A stretch of DNA of 64,000 bases, from NCBI RefSeq assembly GCF_014384965.1, contig NZ_JACRSW010000007.1, forward strand, positions 6,943-70,942. The letters run 5' to 3'. The DNA is from Jutongia hominis. GTDB lineage: Bacteria > Bacillota > Clostridia > Lachnospirales > Lachnospiraceae. The position numbers and the translations under genes were made by a program. Of this stretch, positions 17,597 through 27,297 are shown piece by piece. Within the stretch, counting starts at the first letter, position 1. Every line of letters starts with the position of its first letter. The notes under the pieces were generated by a model. That model made no database searches, was not told where the DNA came from, and was given only the letters and a program-made list of their open reading frames with translations.

Positions 17597-18790
17597 CTAC
17601 CTCTTTTCTGCATAACTTTCTGCCAGTTTTTCAAATGCCGCAAACGAATGCTCGATCATGCTCTTATCGACACAATATGCAATGCGCACATAACCCGGAC
17701 ACATAAAGGCACTTCCCGGTACTAAGAGCAGATTAAACTCTTTTGCTTTTGCAACAAAAGCACTATCGTCTTCTTCGAGACTCTTTACCCACATATAAAA
17801 TGCGCCTTCCGGCTTTGCACAGGTAAATCCAAGTTCTTTTAACTTATTATATAATAATTTACGATTTTCATCATAGATTGCAATATCTGTTGTCTGATCC
17901 AGACATTTTGCAACGGCAAGCTGCTGTAAGGATGGTGCATTGACAAAACCTAAGATACGTGTTGCGATCGTAGCTGCATTGACCACATTTTCAAAATCAT
18001 CCACTTCATTTGGGATGACAAGATATCCGATTCGCTCGCCCGGAAGCGATAACGATTTGCTGTATGAATAACCGACAATCGTATCCTCATAATACTTTGT
18101 CAGATACGGTACGTCAGCTCCATCATAAGCAAGCTCACGATATGGTTCATCTGCGATCAGATAGATCGCTGTACCGAATTCTTTTTCCTTTTCCCTTAAA
18201 ATATCTGCTAATTTCTGAATTGTTTCTTCCGAATAGATCACACCGGTCGGATTATTTGGTGTGTTGACGATCACAGCTTTCGTCTTTGCCGTAATCTTTG
18301 TTTTTAATTCCTCAAGGTTTGGTTGAAAATCCGGTATGCTCGGAGAGATAGCAACCATTACACCATCAAAATTTGCTACATAGTTGTTATATTCTCCAAA
18401 ATAAGGAGCAAAAGCAATCACTTCATCTCCCGGATCTATGATTGTCTTTAACGCAACGTTGAGCCCGCCTGCTGCCCCTACTGTCATAATAATATTCTTT
18501 TGATCAAAATGTGTATCAAATTTCCTGTTCAAAGACTGTGCGATTGCTTCACGCACCTCTTCATAACCGGCATTGTTCATATAACCATGTACTTTATTAG
18601 GATGGACATGCTCTAAAACATCAATCATACTTTCCTTTACTGCTTTGGGCGGTTCTACGCTTGGATTTCCAAGGCTGAAATCATATACATTCTCGGCACC
18701 ATAGATCCCGGCAAGACGTTTCCCTTCTTCGAACATTGCTCTTGTAACAGAACTTCCTTCAACATATTTTTGCATTTTCTTTGCTATCAT
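17597..18790 (-). CDS. Class I/II PLP-dependent aminotransferase (aspartate-type)
   Basis: 397 residues. DFSLGNPSVEPP at the N-terminus, the NTPNNPTGVIYS cofactor loop, and GYSYSKSLSLPGERIGY with the PLP lysine are all intact. It resembles clostridial aspartate or aromatic aminotransferases of class Ib. Substrate specificity cannot be read from the sequence. I chose the ATG at 18790 (AAAGGA about 9 nt upstream) over an upstream in-frame start that lacks a ribosome site. It is the first gene of the pair with hisC, so a shared role in histidine or aromatic amino-acid metabolism is likely. Confidence 0.88.
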   Translation of the reverse strand: MIAKKMQKYVEGSSVTRAMFEEGKRLAGIYGAENVYDFSLGNPSVEPPKAVKESMIDVLEHVHPNKVHGYMNNAGYEEVREAIAQSLNRKFDTHFDQKNIIMTVGAAGGLNVALKTIIDPGDEVIAFAPYFGEYNNYVANFDGVMVAISPSIPDFQPNLEELKTKITAKTKAVIVNTPNNPTGVIYSEETIQKLADILREKEKEFGTAIYLIADEPYRELAYDGADVPYLTKYYEDTIVGYSYSKSLSLPGERIGYLVIPNEVDDFENVVNAATIATRILGFVNAPSLQQLAVAKCLDQTTDIAIYDENRKLLYNKLKELGFTCAKPEGAFYMWVKSLEEDDSAFVAKAKEFNLLLVPGSAFMCPGYVRIAYCVDKSMIEHSFAAFEKLAESYAEKR

Positions 18791-19109
18791 TCGCAACCAT
18801 CCTTTCCTTATCAGGTGATCCCATCTCATGGTACACTCTGCTTACTCCTTATAAACAGTTCTATCTTATCTTATTTTAATATAAATTGCCATACTTTTAT
18901 CATTCCTGCCGGACTGTTTTTGAAAATCCTATTTTTGAAAACGGATATTTAACCCCCTGATTATAGCACAGAAGAAAGTCGGCATATAATATATGATTTT
19001 TCACATTAAAATAAAATTATTAAAAAAAATTAAATTTATAAAAAGGAGTTGCATTTTGAAAATTTTTTTGTTATTATATCAACGTTGCTGTAAAAGCAAC
19101 GCATGTCAT

Positions 19110-19182
19110 GCGCGATTAGCTCAGCTGGCAGAGCACCTGACTCTTAATCAGGGTGTCCAGGGTTCGAACCCCTGATCGCGCA
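19110..19182 (+). tRNA. tRNA-Lys (CTT), copy 1
   Basis: The anticodon loop CTCTTAA gives CTT. The acceptor is GCGCGAT/ATCGCGC with discriminator A. It is identical in sequence to the copy 150 bp downstream. A GTTGCTGTAAAAGCAAC hairpin precedes it. Confidence 0.95.
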
Positions 19183-19199
19183 CTTTCAGTAATTTGTAC

Positions 19200-19228
19200 T
19201 TGCATTTTTGCAATACATTTGCTATAAT
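19200..19228 (+). promoter_or_regulatory. Promoter of the second tRNA-Lys
   Basis: TTGCAT and TATAAT with a 17-nt spacer lie between the two tRNA-Lys copies, so the second has its own transcription start. Confidence 0.65.
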
Positions 19229-19259
19229 GAATTCGTTGCGTAAAAGCAATGACATATCA

Positions 19260-19332
19260 GCGCGATTAGCTCAGCTGGCAGAGCACCTGACTCTTAATCA
19301 GGGTGTCCAGGGTTCGAACCCCTGATCGCGCA
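19260..19332 (+). tRNA. tRNA-Lys (CTT), copy 2
   Basis: Same sequence as copy 1. The upstream segments also match (CGTTGCGTAAAAGCAA against CGTTGCTGTAAAAGCAA), showing that the duplication included leader DNA. Confidence 0.95.
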
Positions 19333-19435
19333 CTAGAGTCCTCGTTTGACAGATAAGCTGTTGGGTAAGGGCTTTTTTTATTTTATATATACAAATGATG
19401 TTTGTATATAAGAACAGGTAGAAATGGGGATTATT

Positions 19436-20815
19436 ATGAAGCAAAAGAAAACACATCAGAAAAGAAGCACATTTTCGGGAAAAATCGGATTTGTTTTATC
19501 CGCAGCAGGTGCTTCTGTCGGACTTGGAAACATCTGGAGGTTCCCTTATCTTGCTGCTAAATATGGCGGAGGAATCTTCTTATTGATTTATATCTTACTT
19601 GCATTAACTTTCGGTTATACAATGATCATTGCCGAAACATCCATCGGACGACTTACAAAGAAAAGCCCGGTCGGTGCTTTCCGCTTCTTTGGCAGCTCTC
19701 GCTGGCTTTCTTTTGGTGGCTGGATCAATGCAATCATTCCACTTTTGATCGTGCCATATTATTCTGTGATCGGTGGCTGGGTGATCAAATATCTTGTCGA
19801 ATATTTAATGGGGAAGGGCAAAATACTTGCTTCTGATCATTATTTTACTAATTTTATCAGCAATGGGTTTAGCACAGAGATTTGCTTTGCAATCTTTTCT
19901 CTTTGCACGCTGGCGATCATTTATGCCGGTGTACGAAACGGAATAGAACGCGTCTCTAAGATCATGATGCCGCTCCTGATCGTTTTATCTATTATCATTA
20001 CCATTTATTCGGTGACACGTCCCGGTGCTTTAGCCGGTGTAAAATATTTTCTGATACCAAATCCGAAAAACTTTTCATGGATGACCGTTGTTGCCGCCAT
20101 GGGACAAATGTTTTACTCTTTGTCGATCGCTATGGGTATTCTGATCACATTTGGTTCTTATATGAAAAAAGACGTATCGATTGAAGAGTCTACTACACAT
20201 GTAGAATTCTTTGATACAGCGATCGCAATGATCGCAGGATTAATGATCATTCCTGCCGTCTTTGCTTTTTCAGGTGGAGATCCGAAAGCGTTACAAGCCG
20301 GACCTTCTCTTATGTTTATTACAATTCCTAAAATGTTTGACAGTATGGGACTAAGTACCTTTGCCGGAATTTTATTCTTTATGCTTGTGCTTTTTGCCGC
20401 TTTAACAAGCTCGATCGCTTTGACGGAAAGTGCTGTCTCTACATTTGAAGATGAGCTTGGCTGGAGCCGCAAAAAATGTACTGTTTTAGTCGGCGTGATC
20501 ATGCTGTGCCTTGGAACTCTTTCCTCTCTTGGCTATGGTCCACTGGCATTTGTAAAACTGATCGGCATGGAGTTTCTGGATTTCTTTGATTTTGTTACAA
20601 ACTCTGTTATGATGCCAATCGCTGCGATCACAACCTGTCTGCTTGTATCCAGAGTGATTGGCATTCAAAAGATTGAAGACGAAGTCACTGCCGGGAACGG
20701 AACATTTCACCGCAAAAAAATCTTTTATTTTATGATCAAATACTTATGTCCGATCTTTGCTGCGATCATTTTGATCAGCTCCGTTGCGAATGCATTTGGC
20801 TGGATCTCCATTTAA
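19436..20815 (+). CDS. Sodium-dependent neurotransmitter-symporter-family transporter
   Basis: A 459-residue NSS (LeuT-fold) transporter with 11 or 12 helices. Helix 1 carries the Na+/substrate site GASVGLGNIWRFPYLAAKYGGG. Helices 6-8 contain MGQMFYSLSIAMG and the Ser/Thr-rich AALTSSIALTES. Relatives import amino acids with sodium. I chose 19436 (GGGG 6 nt upstream), by analogy with the MATE leader that has the same AGAAATGRGGAT arrangement; 19424 is the alternative. The frame stays open for 40 codons after the stop, which includes the terminator, so I do not count that as coding. It is monocistronic. Confidence 0.9.
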   Translation: MKQKKTHQKRSTFSGKIGFVLSAAGASVGLGNIWRFPYLAAKYGGGIFLLIYILLALTFGYTMIIAETSIGRLTKKSPVGAFRFFGSSRWLSFGGWINAIIPLLIVPYYSVIGGWVIKYLVEYLMGKGKILASDHYFTNFISNGFSTEICFAIFSLCTLAIIYAGVRNGIERVSKIMMPLLIVLSIIITIYSVTRPGALAGVKYFLIPNPKNFSWMTVVAAMGQMFYSLSIAMGILITFGSYMKKDVSIEESTTHVEFFDTAIAMIAGLMIIPAVFAFSGGDPKALQAGPSLMFITIPKMFDSMGLSTFAGILFFMLVLFAALTSSIALTESAVSTFEDELGWSRKKCTVLVGVIMLCLGTLSSLGYGPLAFVKLIGMEFLDFFDFVTNSVMMPIAAITTCLLVSRVIGIQKIEDEVTAGNGTFHRKKIFYFMIKYLCPIFAAIILISSVANAFGWISI

Positions 20816-20888
20816 ATCGCGGCCACCGGCTTAGCCGTTGCTTTGGTACTTTGCATTCTGCTGTTTCGATCATTTTTCTATTCCACAA

Positions 20889-20934
20889 GAAAGGCAACAG
20901 AATTTCTTAATCTTGAAAATCTGTTGCCTTTTTC
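20889..20934 (+). terminator. Terminator between convergent NSS transporter and SDR genes
   Basis: Arms AAAGGCAACAGA and TCTGTTGCCTTT with TTTTTC on the plus strand. It is preceded by TTTTCTATTCCACAAG, a possible remnant of the family 1 repeat core. Confidence 0.8.
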
Positions 20935-20968
20935 ATGGTCTCTTTCTATCCTTAATATTTTATCTTTA

Positions 20969-21042
20969 ATGTTTCATTTTTATTTTCGATGTTTCACTTT
21001 CGATGTTTCCTTTTTTATTTTCGATGTTTCATTTTTGCTATA
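20969..21042. repeat. Short tandem repeats with TTTCGATGTTTC
   Basis: Four occurrences of GATGTTTC or AATGTTTC alternate with T-rich spacers. They run through the last codons and 3' untranslated region of the SDR gene. The motif (GAAACATC on the minus strand) also occurs in the 42-bp repeats behind enolase. Confidence 0.6.
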
Positions 21043-21779
21043 AACCGAATTTTTATTTCTGACGGTATCCAGCGCACGATACGGTCTATAATCCCTGGCA
21101 TGATCGTTCCTTCATTTTCCCAGAGCTTGACATAGGCAATTCTTGCAACTTTGTCAGGGTTCATTGCCCAGATCGGTGTTCTCGTACCGGTTTTTTCAAA
21201 GAATGCGGTTCTGGTGCTTCCCGGATATAACGTACACACCTGTACACCATATTCCTGTGCTTCGACACGAAGTGCACGGCTAAAGCTTGCTACATACGAT
21301 TTACTGGCAAAATATGCCGCTGTATATGGCCCGGGCTGAAAAGCTCCTGTCGATGCCACATTCAGGATCTTCCCTTCTTTTTGATGACTCATATCTTTCA
21401 AAAACAAGTGACACAGCTGCGTCAATGCTGTAATATTAACTGCGAGCATTTTTTCCTCCTGCTCTAATTTCAGATCTTTCTCACTGCCGACCAGGCCAAA
21501 ACCTGCATTATTGACCAAAATGTTTACCATGTATTTCTTCTCTTTGATTTTTTGATACAGTTTCCTTGCCGCATCCGGTTCACTCAGATCCTGGCAGATT
21601 GCTTCGACAGATACATGATATGCTTTTTGCAATGCTCTTTTTGTGATATTTAAACGTTGTTGATCCGATGCAGTTATGATCAGTGTATTTCCTCTTTGCG
21701 CAAAAACCTTTGCCATGGAAAGCCCGATCCCACTTGTTGCACCCGTGATCAAAACTACATAATCTCTTACATCTCTCAT
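21015..21779 (-). CDS. Short-chain dehydrogenase/reductase
   Basis: 254 residues with the classical SDR pattern: TGATSGIG nucleotide loop at the N-terminus, NNAG (about residue 90), catalytic Ser in NVASTGAF, and YTAAYFASK with Tyr and Lys. The CTLYPGSTRTAFF segment shapes the substrate site. The substrate is unknown; the closest flavour is the DltE/YqjQ-like group. The ATG at 21779 has GGAG about 9 nt upstream; a TTG five codons earlier is possible. The basic C-terminus (KMKHRK) is encoded inside the GATGTTTC tandem repeats, so the C-terminal length may vary between strains. Confidence 0.9.
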   Translation of the reverse strand: MRDVRDYVVLITGATSGIGLSMAKVFAQRGNTLIITASDQQRLNITKRALQKAYHVSVEAICQDLSEPDAARKLYQKIKEKKYMVNILVNNAGFGLVGSEKDLKLEQEEKMLAVNITALTQLCHLFLKDMSHQKEGKILNVASTGAFQPGPYTAAYFASKSYVASFSRALRVEAQEYGVQVCTLYPGSTRTAFFEKTGTRTPIWAMNPDKVARIAYVKLWENEGTIMPGIIDRIVRWIPSEIKIRFIAKMKHRK

Positions 21780-22138
21780 ATTTTCGTACTCCAATTCCTA
21801 CCTGATTTTCACCTTTTTATTAAATGTACGCTATATTTTCTGCTTTTGCAAGAACTCTTTTTTATTTTAAGAATGATGGTAAAAAATTCCTGCATTTTAG
21901 AATATAACGGAATGGTTCTTATCATTTCATTTTAACTTATCCCCAAAGCTTTCCGACATTTTAGAATCTATAATATAATTTCTCGGCATTTTGTAAGACA
22001 ATCCCTGACTTTTTATCATTTTCAAACCGTGTCGGAGGATTCTTCCTGTTTTAGATACTGCGAATTGCATATTTCAGAAAATATGATAGACTGTTTTCAT
22101 ACAGAAGAGCAAAACCAGAAAAGAAAGGAACTGTACCG
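21780..22138. other. Intergenic region without a visible gene
   Basis: AT-rich sequence between the divergent SDR gene and a small plus-strand ORF. Three loosely similar stretches contain TTTTAGAAT or CATTTTAGA (about 21896, 21958). No convincing promoter, RNA gene or ORF was seen. Confidence 0.4.
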
Positions 22139-22372
22139 ATGATAAACCCAACTATGTTATTTCGTATTAAAAATTCATGGAGCCGCTTTACGACATCCCA
22201 TCCCAAATTTCCGATGTTTTTACAGGCAGCTTCCAAAAATAACGTTATTCAGGAAAATACAGTTTTAGAGATTAAAATTACAACACCGGAGGGCAAAAAC
22301 TTATCTACAAATGTCAAACTGACAAATGATGATCTCGCACTTTTTAACGATCTGAAAGAAATGGCACGCTAG
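22139..22372 (+). CDS. Small conserved-looking protein (77 aa)
   Basis: A soluble 77-residue protein. The N-terminus is basic and aromatic (FRIKNSWSRFTTSHPKFPMF). It is followed by a beta-rich acidic half (TVLEIKITTPEGKNLSTNVKLTNDDLALFNDL). The pattern, with an AAAGGA site 9 nt upstream, looks like a real gene rather than a chance frame. I do not recognise a named family. It opens a run of three small plus-strand ORFs before a HAD phosphatase. Confidence 0.7.
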   Translation: MINPTMLFRIKNSWSRFTTSHPKFPMFLQAASKNNVIQENTVLEIKITTPEGKNLSTNVKLTNDDLALFNDLKEMAR

Positions 22373-22390
22373 AAGATATCGGAGAATAGC

Positions 22391-22495
22391 ATGCCAAACA
22401 CATTTATTTCTTTCTATGGCAAAAAGGAAATGTACAATACAGACATTTTGCGAGCAGGATCCGGCACATTTATCCGATCATTTTCATATCATTAA
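22391..22495 (+). CDS. Possible small ORF (34 aa)
   Basis: It starts 18 nt after the preceding stop with GGAG 6 nt before the ATG. It encodes a 34-residue basic/aromatic peptide beginning MPNTFISFYGKK. No family is recognised and the length gives little statistical support. Confidence 0.35.
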   Translation: MPNTFISFYGKKEMYNTDILRAGSGTFIRSFSYH

Positions 22496-22581
22496 TATAA
22501 GAAGTTTAATATAGAGGATGCAACTGCAAACGGAACCGGCTTTTTGCTTTTCCTGACAGTTTGCACGAAAAAGGAGCCATC

Positions 22582-22740
22582 ATGTCATTCAAACACAAGC
22601 TTGCGAATCATTTTCAATGTAATAGTGCCTTAAACAAAAAAGCAATCTGTCTGAAGCGTTCGTGGGATGAAGTTTCCCGCATTCTTGACCATGCCTGCCG
22701 GAAAAAATGCGACTGTGATCGCCCTAAACACAAAAAATAA
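22582..22740 (+). CDS. Small Cys-rich basic protein (52 aa)
   Basis: 52 residues with AAGGAG 5 nt before the ATG. The sequence is strongly basic with five cysteines; the last three lie in the tail CRKKCDCDR, a possible metal or nucleic-acid site. The stop is 21 nt before the HAD phosphatase, whose ribosome site follows directly, so the two are probably co-transcribed. No named family is recognised. Confidence 0.6.
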   Translation: MSFKHKLANHFQCNSALNKKAICLKRSWDEVSRILDHACRKKCDCDRPKHKK

Positions 22741-22761
22741 GCAAAGAAGAAAGGACACTCT

Positions 22762-23520
22762 ATGTTTTTTCCAAAATTAATCGTCACCGATTTAGACGGA
22801 ACAGCATTAAAAAATGATAAAACTATATCCGATCGTACCATACAGGCATTTTCCCGTTGCGAACAAATGGGCATCCCGGTAGCGATTGCGACTGCACGCT
22901 ACATTTACGGTGCCAGACCTTATGCCGAAGCGTTGCATGCAAGGTATCAGATCCTTACAGATGGTACTTTGATCTATGAACATGAAAAATGCATTTATTC
23001 AAACTGTATGGATCTGCACACTACACGGGCTTTGGTTCGGCTGCTCTGTGAGCACAAACTGACAACACATATTGCAATCCCAACCGAACACGGTTTATAC
23101 CGTTATCCAAAAGATCCATCGGTCACACATGATTATATTCTCTTTTCACCGGAGGAACCTTTCCCTTATCCGGCAAATAAAATGGTAGTGGAGATCCCGA
23201 CAGAAGGCATCGCCAAAGAAATTGCCGAAAAATGTGGCTGTGCACAGCTTCGTTATCGTGGCGAAGACCGCTATACTTTTTTTGATCATAGTGCAAGCAA
23301 GCTTTCTGCTATCCGTTTTCTGACACAAAAGCTTCATATTACTCTAGAGGATGTCCTTGTCTTTGGAGATGATTTAAACGATATGGAAATGATCACACAT
23401 TGCGGTTGCGGTGTTGCCATGAAGAACGCACTTCCACAGGTACAGGCTGCCGCCAATGCAACAACTTTATCAAACGAAGAAGATGGTGTCGCTGTATATC
23501 TTAATACACTCTTATCATGA
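22762..23520 (+). CDS. Cof-type HAD phosphatase
   Basis: A 252-residue haloacid-dehalogenase hydrolase. Motif I is DLDGTALKND (nucleophile Asp9), motif II is IATAR, motif III is the Lys in HSASKLSAI, and motif IV is FGDDLNDMEM. The C2-type cap lies between motifs II and III, as in Cof/YidA enzymes that dephosphorylate sugar phosphates or FMN-like substrates. AAAGGA lies 9 nt before the ATG. Last gene of the small-ORF cluster; a family 2 repeat follows. Confidence 0.9.
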   Translation: MFFPKLIVTDLDGTALKNDKTISDRTIQAFSRCEQMGIPVAIATARYIYGARPYAEALHARYQILTDGTLIYEHEKCIYSNCMDLHTTRALVRLLCEHKLTTHIAIPTEHGLYRYPKDPSVTHDYILFSPEEPFPYPANKMVVEIPTEGIAKEIAEKCGCAQLRYRGEDRYTFFDHSASKLSAIRFLTQKLHITLEDVLVFGDDLNDMEMITHCGCGVAMKNALPQVQAAANATTLSNEEDGVAVYLNTLLS

Positions 23521-23536
23521 AATTTACTAAGAACTC

Positions 23537-23648
23537 ACAAATCCACTCTTACAGAATTTCTCTTTCTGCTTCGCAGAATAATTTGTTCGTTAATTCGCAC
23601 TGAAAAGCAAATGCCAGCTTTGCTTTTCTTTTAGACTCATTATATTAC
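23537..23648 (+). repeat. Dispersed repeat family 2, copy A
   Basis: About 110 bp aligning with 57606-57724. Shared blocks are CTCTTRCAGAA, TTTCTGCTTYGCA, AATTTGYTCRTT, TTGCTTTTCTTTT and CTCATTAT. It lies between the HAD stop and the enolase terminator. Confidence 0.65.
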
Positions 23649-23656
23649 GCCACACA

Positions 23657-23708
23657 AAAAAACTGTGCCGGATTACATATCAATAGATAATATCCGACAC
23701 AGTTTTTA
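23657..23708 (-). terminator. Terminator of enolase (bidirectional)
   Basis: Arms AAAACTGTGTCGGAT and ATCCGGCACAGTTTT with seven T residues on the minus strand. It also faces the HAD gene. The enolase 3' untranslated region before it is about 275 nt. Confidence 0.8.
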
Positions 23709-23797
23709 CCAGAACCATATTTCCCTGCTCTAATATCTTCTTATTGAAAATTTTTCTATAAGAGCATTCTTTCATTCTTCTAACCAAGAGAGTTTGT

Positions 23798-23975
23798 TTC
23801 TCTGATGTTTCTTTTCTCTCACTGCATAAGAGTTTTCGTCTCTTTGATGTTTCTTTTCTCTCACTGCATAAGAGTTTTCGTCTCTTTGATGTTTCTTTTC
23901 TCTCGCTGCATAAGAGTTTTCGTCTCTTTGATGTTTCTTTTCTCTCGCTGCATAAGAGTTTTTATCTCCTTGCTA
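23798..23975. repeat. 42-bp tandem repeat, about four copies, in the enolase 3' region
   Basis: TGATGTTTC starts recur at 23803, 23845, 23887 and 23929, exactly 42 bp apart. Unit blocks are TTTCTTTTCTCTC, GCATAAGAG and TTTTCGTCTC. Copies differ by single bases. Each unit has a small AAGAG/CTCTT hairpin. There are no variable spacers, so it is not a CRISPR array. Confidence 0.95.
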
Positions 23976-23982
23976 TTTCTCA

Positions 23983-25814
<1,832 letters not shown>

Positions 25815-26552
25815 ATGTTAAAACTAAAAGCAGCAATTTGCGATGATGACACAAAGCACACTCAGGATATTGCATCCAAACTGGAACAGTATGATGTAGT
25901 ACATGATGCCAATATCTCTTATCAGGCTTTTGATAAACCAACAGAACTATTGCATTTATATAAAACCGGAGAACGTTTTGATATATTATTTCTGGATATA
26001 GAAATGGAAGCGATCAATGGTCTGACACTTGCAGAAAAAATCAAAGAAATGGATCGACATGCAATCATTATTTTTATCAGTTTTTATCCTTCTTATATGC
26101 AGGCAAGTTTTCGAACGCATCCATTTTATTATCTTGTAAAACCGGTATCTATGGAGAATTTCACCTATGTGATGGATGATGTGATCCACTCGATCAACTC
26201 AGATCATCGTTTCATGACGATCCTGCATACAGATACTCACGAAGAAACAATCAATGTAAAGGACATTTATTTTATAGAAATTGCAGACAGCAAACGGCAG
26301 CTTTTATCATTTCATTTTTCGGATCATATAGCCGAAAGCCGCGGAACCTTAAACGACTGGGCAGATAAGCTGTCCGAATATGGTTTCTTCCTTTGCCGGA
26401 GAAATACTTTAGTCAATCTTGCACATATTCATTATTTTAAAAACGGGACACTTGTACTGGATAACGGAGAACAGATTTCTTTAAGCCGCAATAAAGAACG
26501 GGAGATCAAAGAACTATATACAAAGAATGTTTTTCGATTGAAAGAACTGTAG
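25815..26552 (+). CDS. LytTR-family response regulator
   Basis: A 245-residue cytosolic regulator. The N-terminal receiver has acidic residues CDDD, phosphoacceptor Asp in FLDIEM (about residue 56), and the conserved Lys in YLVKPVS. The LytTR DNA-binding domain fills about 145-240, with FIEIADSKRQ and FFLCRRNTLVNLAHI. AAAGGAG 7 nt before 25815 fixes the start; the longer frame includes that site. No histidine kinase is adjacent, so it is an orphan by position. LytTR regulators bind pairs of short direct repeats and often control surface or bacteriocin genes. Confidence 0.88.
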   Translation: MLKLKAAICDDDTKHTQDIASKLEQYDVVHDANISYQAFDKPTELLHLYKTGERFDILFLDIEMEAINGLTLAEKIKEMDRHAIIIFISFYPSYMQASFRTHPFYYLVKPVSMENFTYVMDDVIHSINSDHRFMTILHTDTHEETINVKDIYFIEIADSKRQLLSFHFSDHIAESRGTLNDWADKLSEYGFFLCRRNTLVNLAHIHYFKNGTLVLDNGEQISLSRNKEREIKELYTKNVFRLKEL

Positions 26553-26554
26553 AT

Positions 26555-26652
26555 AAAAAGTGCAAAGCCGGCGCTTTGCACTGCAAGAATTGCTATTGCA
26601 ATTCTTGTTGATCACCTCTACTATACGAGCAGTTTCCTATTTCATTAAAAAG
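26555..26652 (+). repeat. Dispersed repeat family 1, full copy (first of tandem pair)
   Basis: Three modules in order: hairpin GTGCAAAGC-CGGC-GCTTTGCAC, hairpin CAAGAATTGCTATTGCAATTCTTG, then the core TGATCACCTCTAC plus TATACGAGCAGTTTCCTATT. It begins directly behind the LytTR stop. Confidence 0.9.
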
Positions 26653-26768
26653 TGCAAAGCCGGCGCGTTGTCAAAAGTTTAATGGAACATTAAACTTTGC
26701 AAGAATTGCTATTGCAATTCTTGTTGATCACCTCTACTATACGAGCAGTTTCCTATTCCATAAAAAAC
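26649..26768 (+). repeat. Dispersed repeat family 1, full copy (second of tandem pair)
   Basis: It repeats the same modules. Here the first hairpin is disrupted by a short insertion (GCGCGTTGTCAAAAG..., with TTTAATG/CATTAAA). The second hairpin and core are identical to the first copy except for the final bases. It ends in CCATAAAAAA against the rplL terminator. Confidence 0.9.
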
Positions 26769-26794
26769 AGAGGCGTTGCAAAAGCAACGCCTCT
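26769..26794 (-). terminator. Terminator of rplJ-rplL
   Basis: Perfect arms AGAGGCGTTGC and GCAACGCCTCT with a 4-nt loop. GTTTTTTA follows on the minus strand. Confidence 0.9.
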
Positions 26795-26822
26795 TCCGAT
26801 TTCAATCATAAACAAATTTGAA

Positions 26823-27188
26823 TTATTTAAGAGTAACCTTAGCACCCTCAGCTTCAAGCTTAGTCTTGATGTCTTCAGCTTCATCCTTAGAAGCACCCTC
26901 TTTAACAACCTTAGGAGCACCATCAACAACTTCTTTAGCTTCCTTAAGACCTAAACCGGTTACTTCACGAACAACCTTGATAACCTTAACCTTGTTTGGT
27001 CCAACTTCTGTAAGTTCTACATCGAACTCATCCTTTTCAGCTCCGCCTTCAGCACCTGCTGCACCTGCTGCTACAACAACACCTGCTGCTGCAGAAACGC
27101 CGAATTCTTCCTCACAAGCCTTTACTAAATCGTTTAATTCTAATACTGTCATGCCTTTGATAGCATCAATAAATTCCTGAGTAGTCAT
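26823..27188 (-). CDS. rplL: 50S ribosomal protein L7/L12
   Basis: A 121-residue acidic stalk protein. The N-terminal dimerisation helices ([14 protein letters not shown]) are followed by an Ala/Gly hinge ([17 protein letters not shown]). The C-terminal factor-binding domain contains [22 protein letters not shown]. It recruits elongation factors to the ribosome. GGAGG lies 9 nt before the ATG. It follows rplJ by about 110 bp and ends at a strong terminator. The rpoBC genes that usually follow rplL are not here. Confidence 0.98.
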   Translation of the reverse strand: MTTQEFIDAIKGMTVLELNDLVKACEEEFGVSAAAGVVVAAGAAGAEGGAEKDEFDVELTEVGPNKVKVIKVVREVTGLGLKEAKEVVDGAPKVVKEGASKDEAEDIKTKLEAEGAKVTLK

Positions 27189-27297
27189 TATTATTTACCT
27201 CCATAATTTTTGATAGTAATGCGACCGCCTTATGCGTGTCGTAGTTTCTTTTTTCGTTCGTTTTCAGTCCGAACAGACTGTAAGAGTCTGCAACTTA

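Noticed and set aside
20816..20940. Read-through extension of the NSS transporter after its TAA
   Set aside because: The open frame passes through the terminator hairpin; the transporter already has the family's usual length.
23798..23975. CRISPR array
   Set aside because: Units are contiguous 42-bp repeats without unique spacers, and no cas genes are present.
26818..27180. Plus-strand ORF opposite rplL
   Set aside because: Mirror frame of the Ala/Lys/Glu-rich L7/L12 gene, with no initiation signal.
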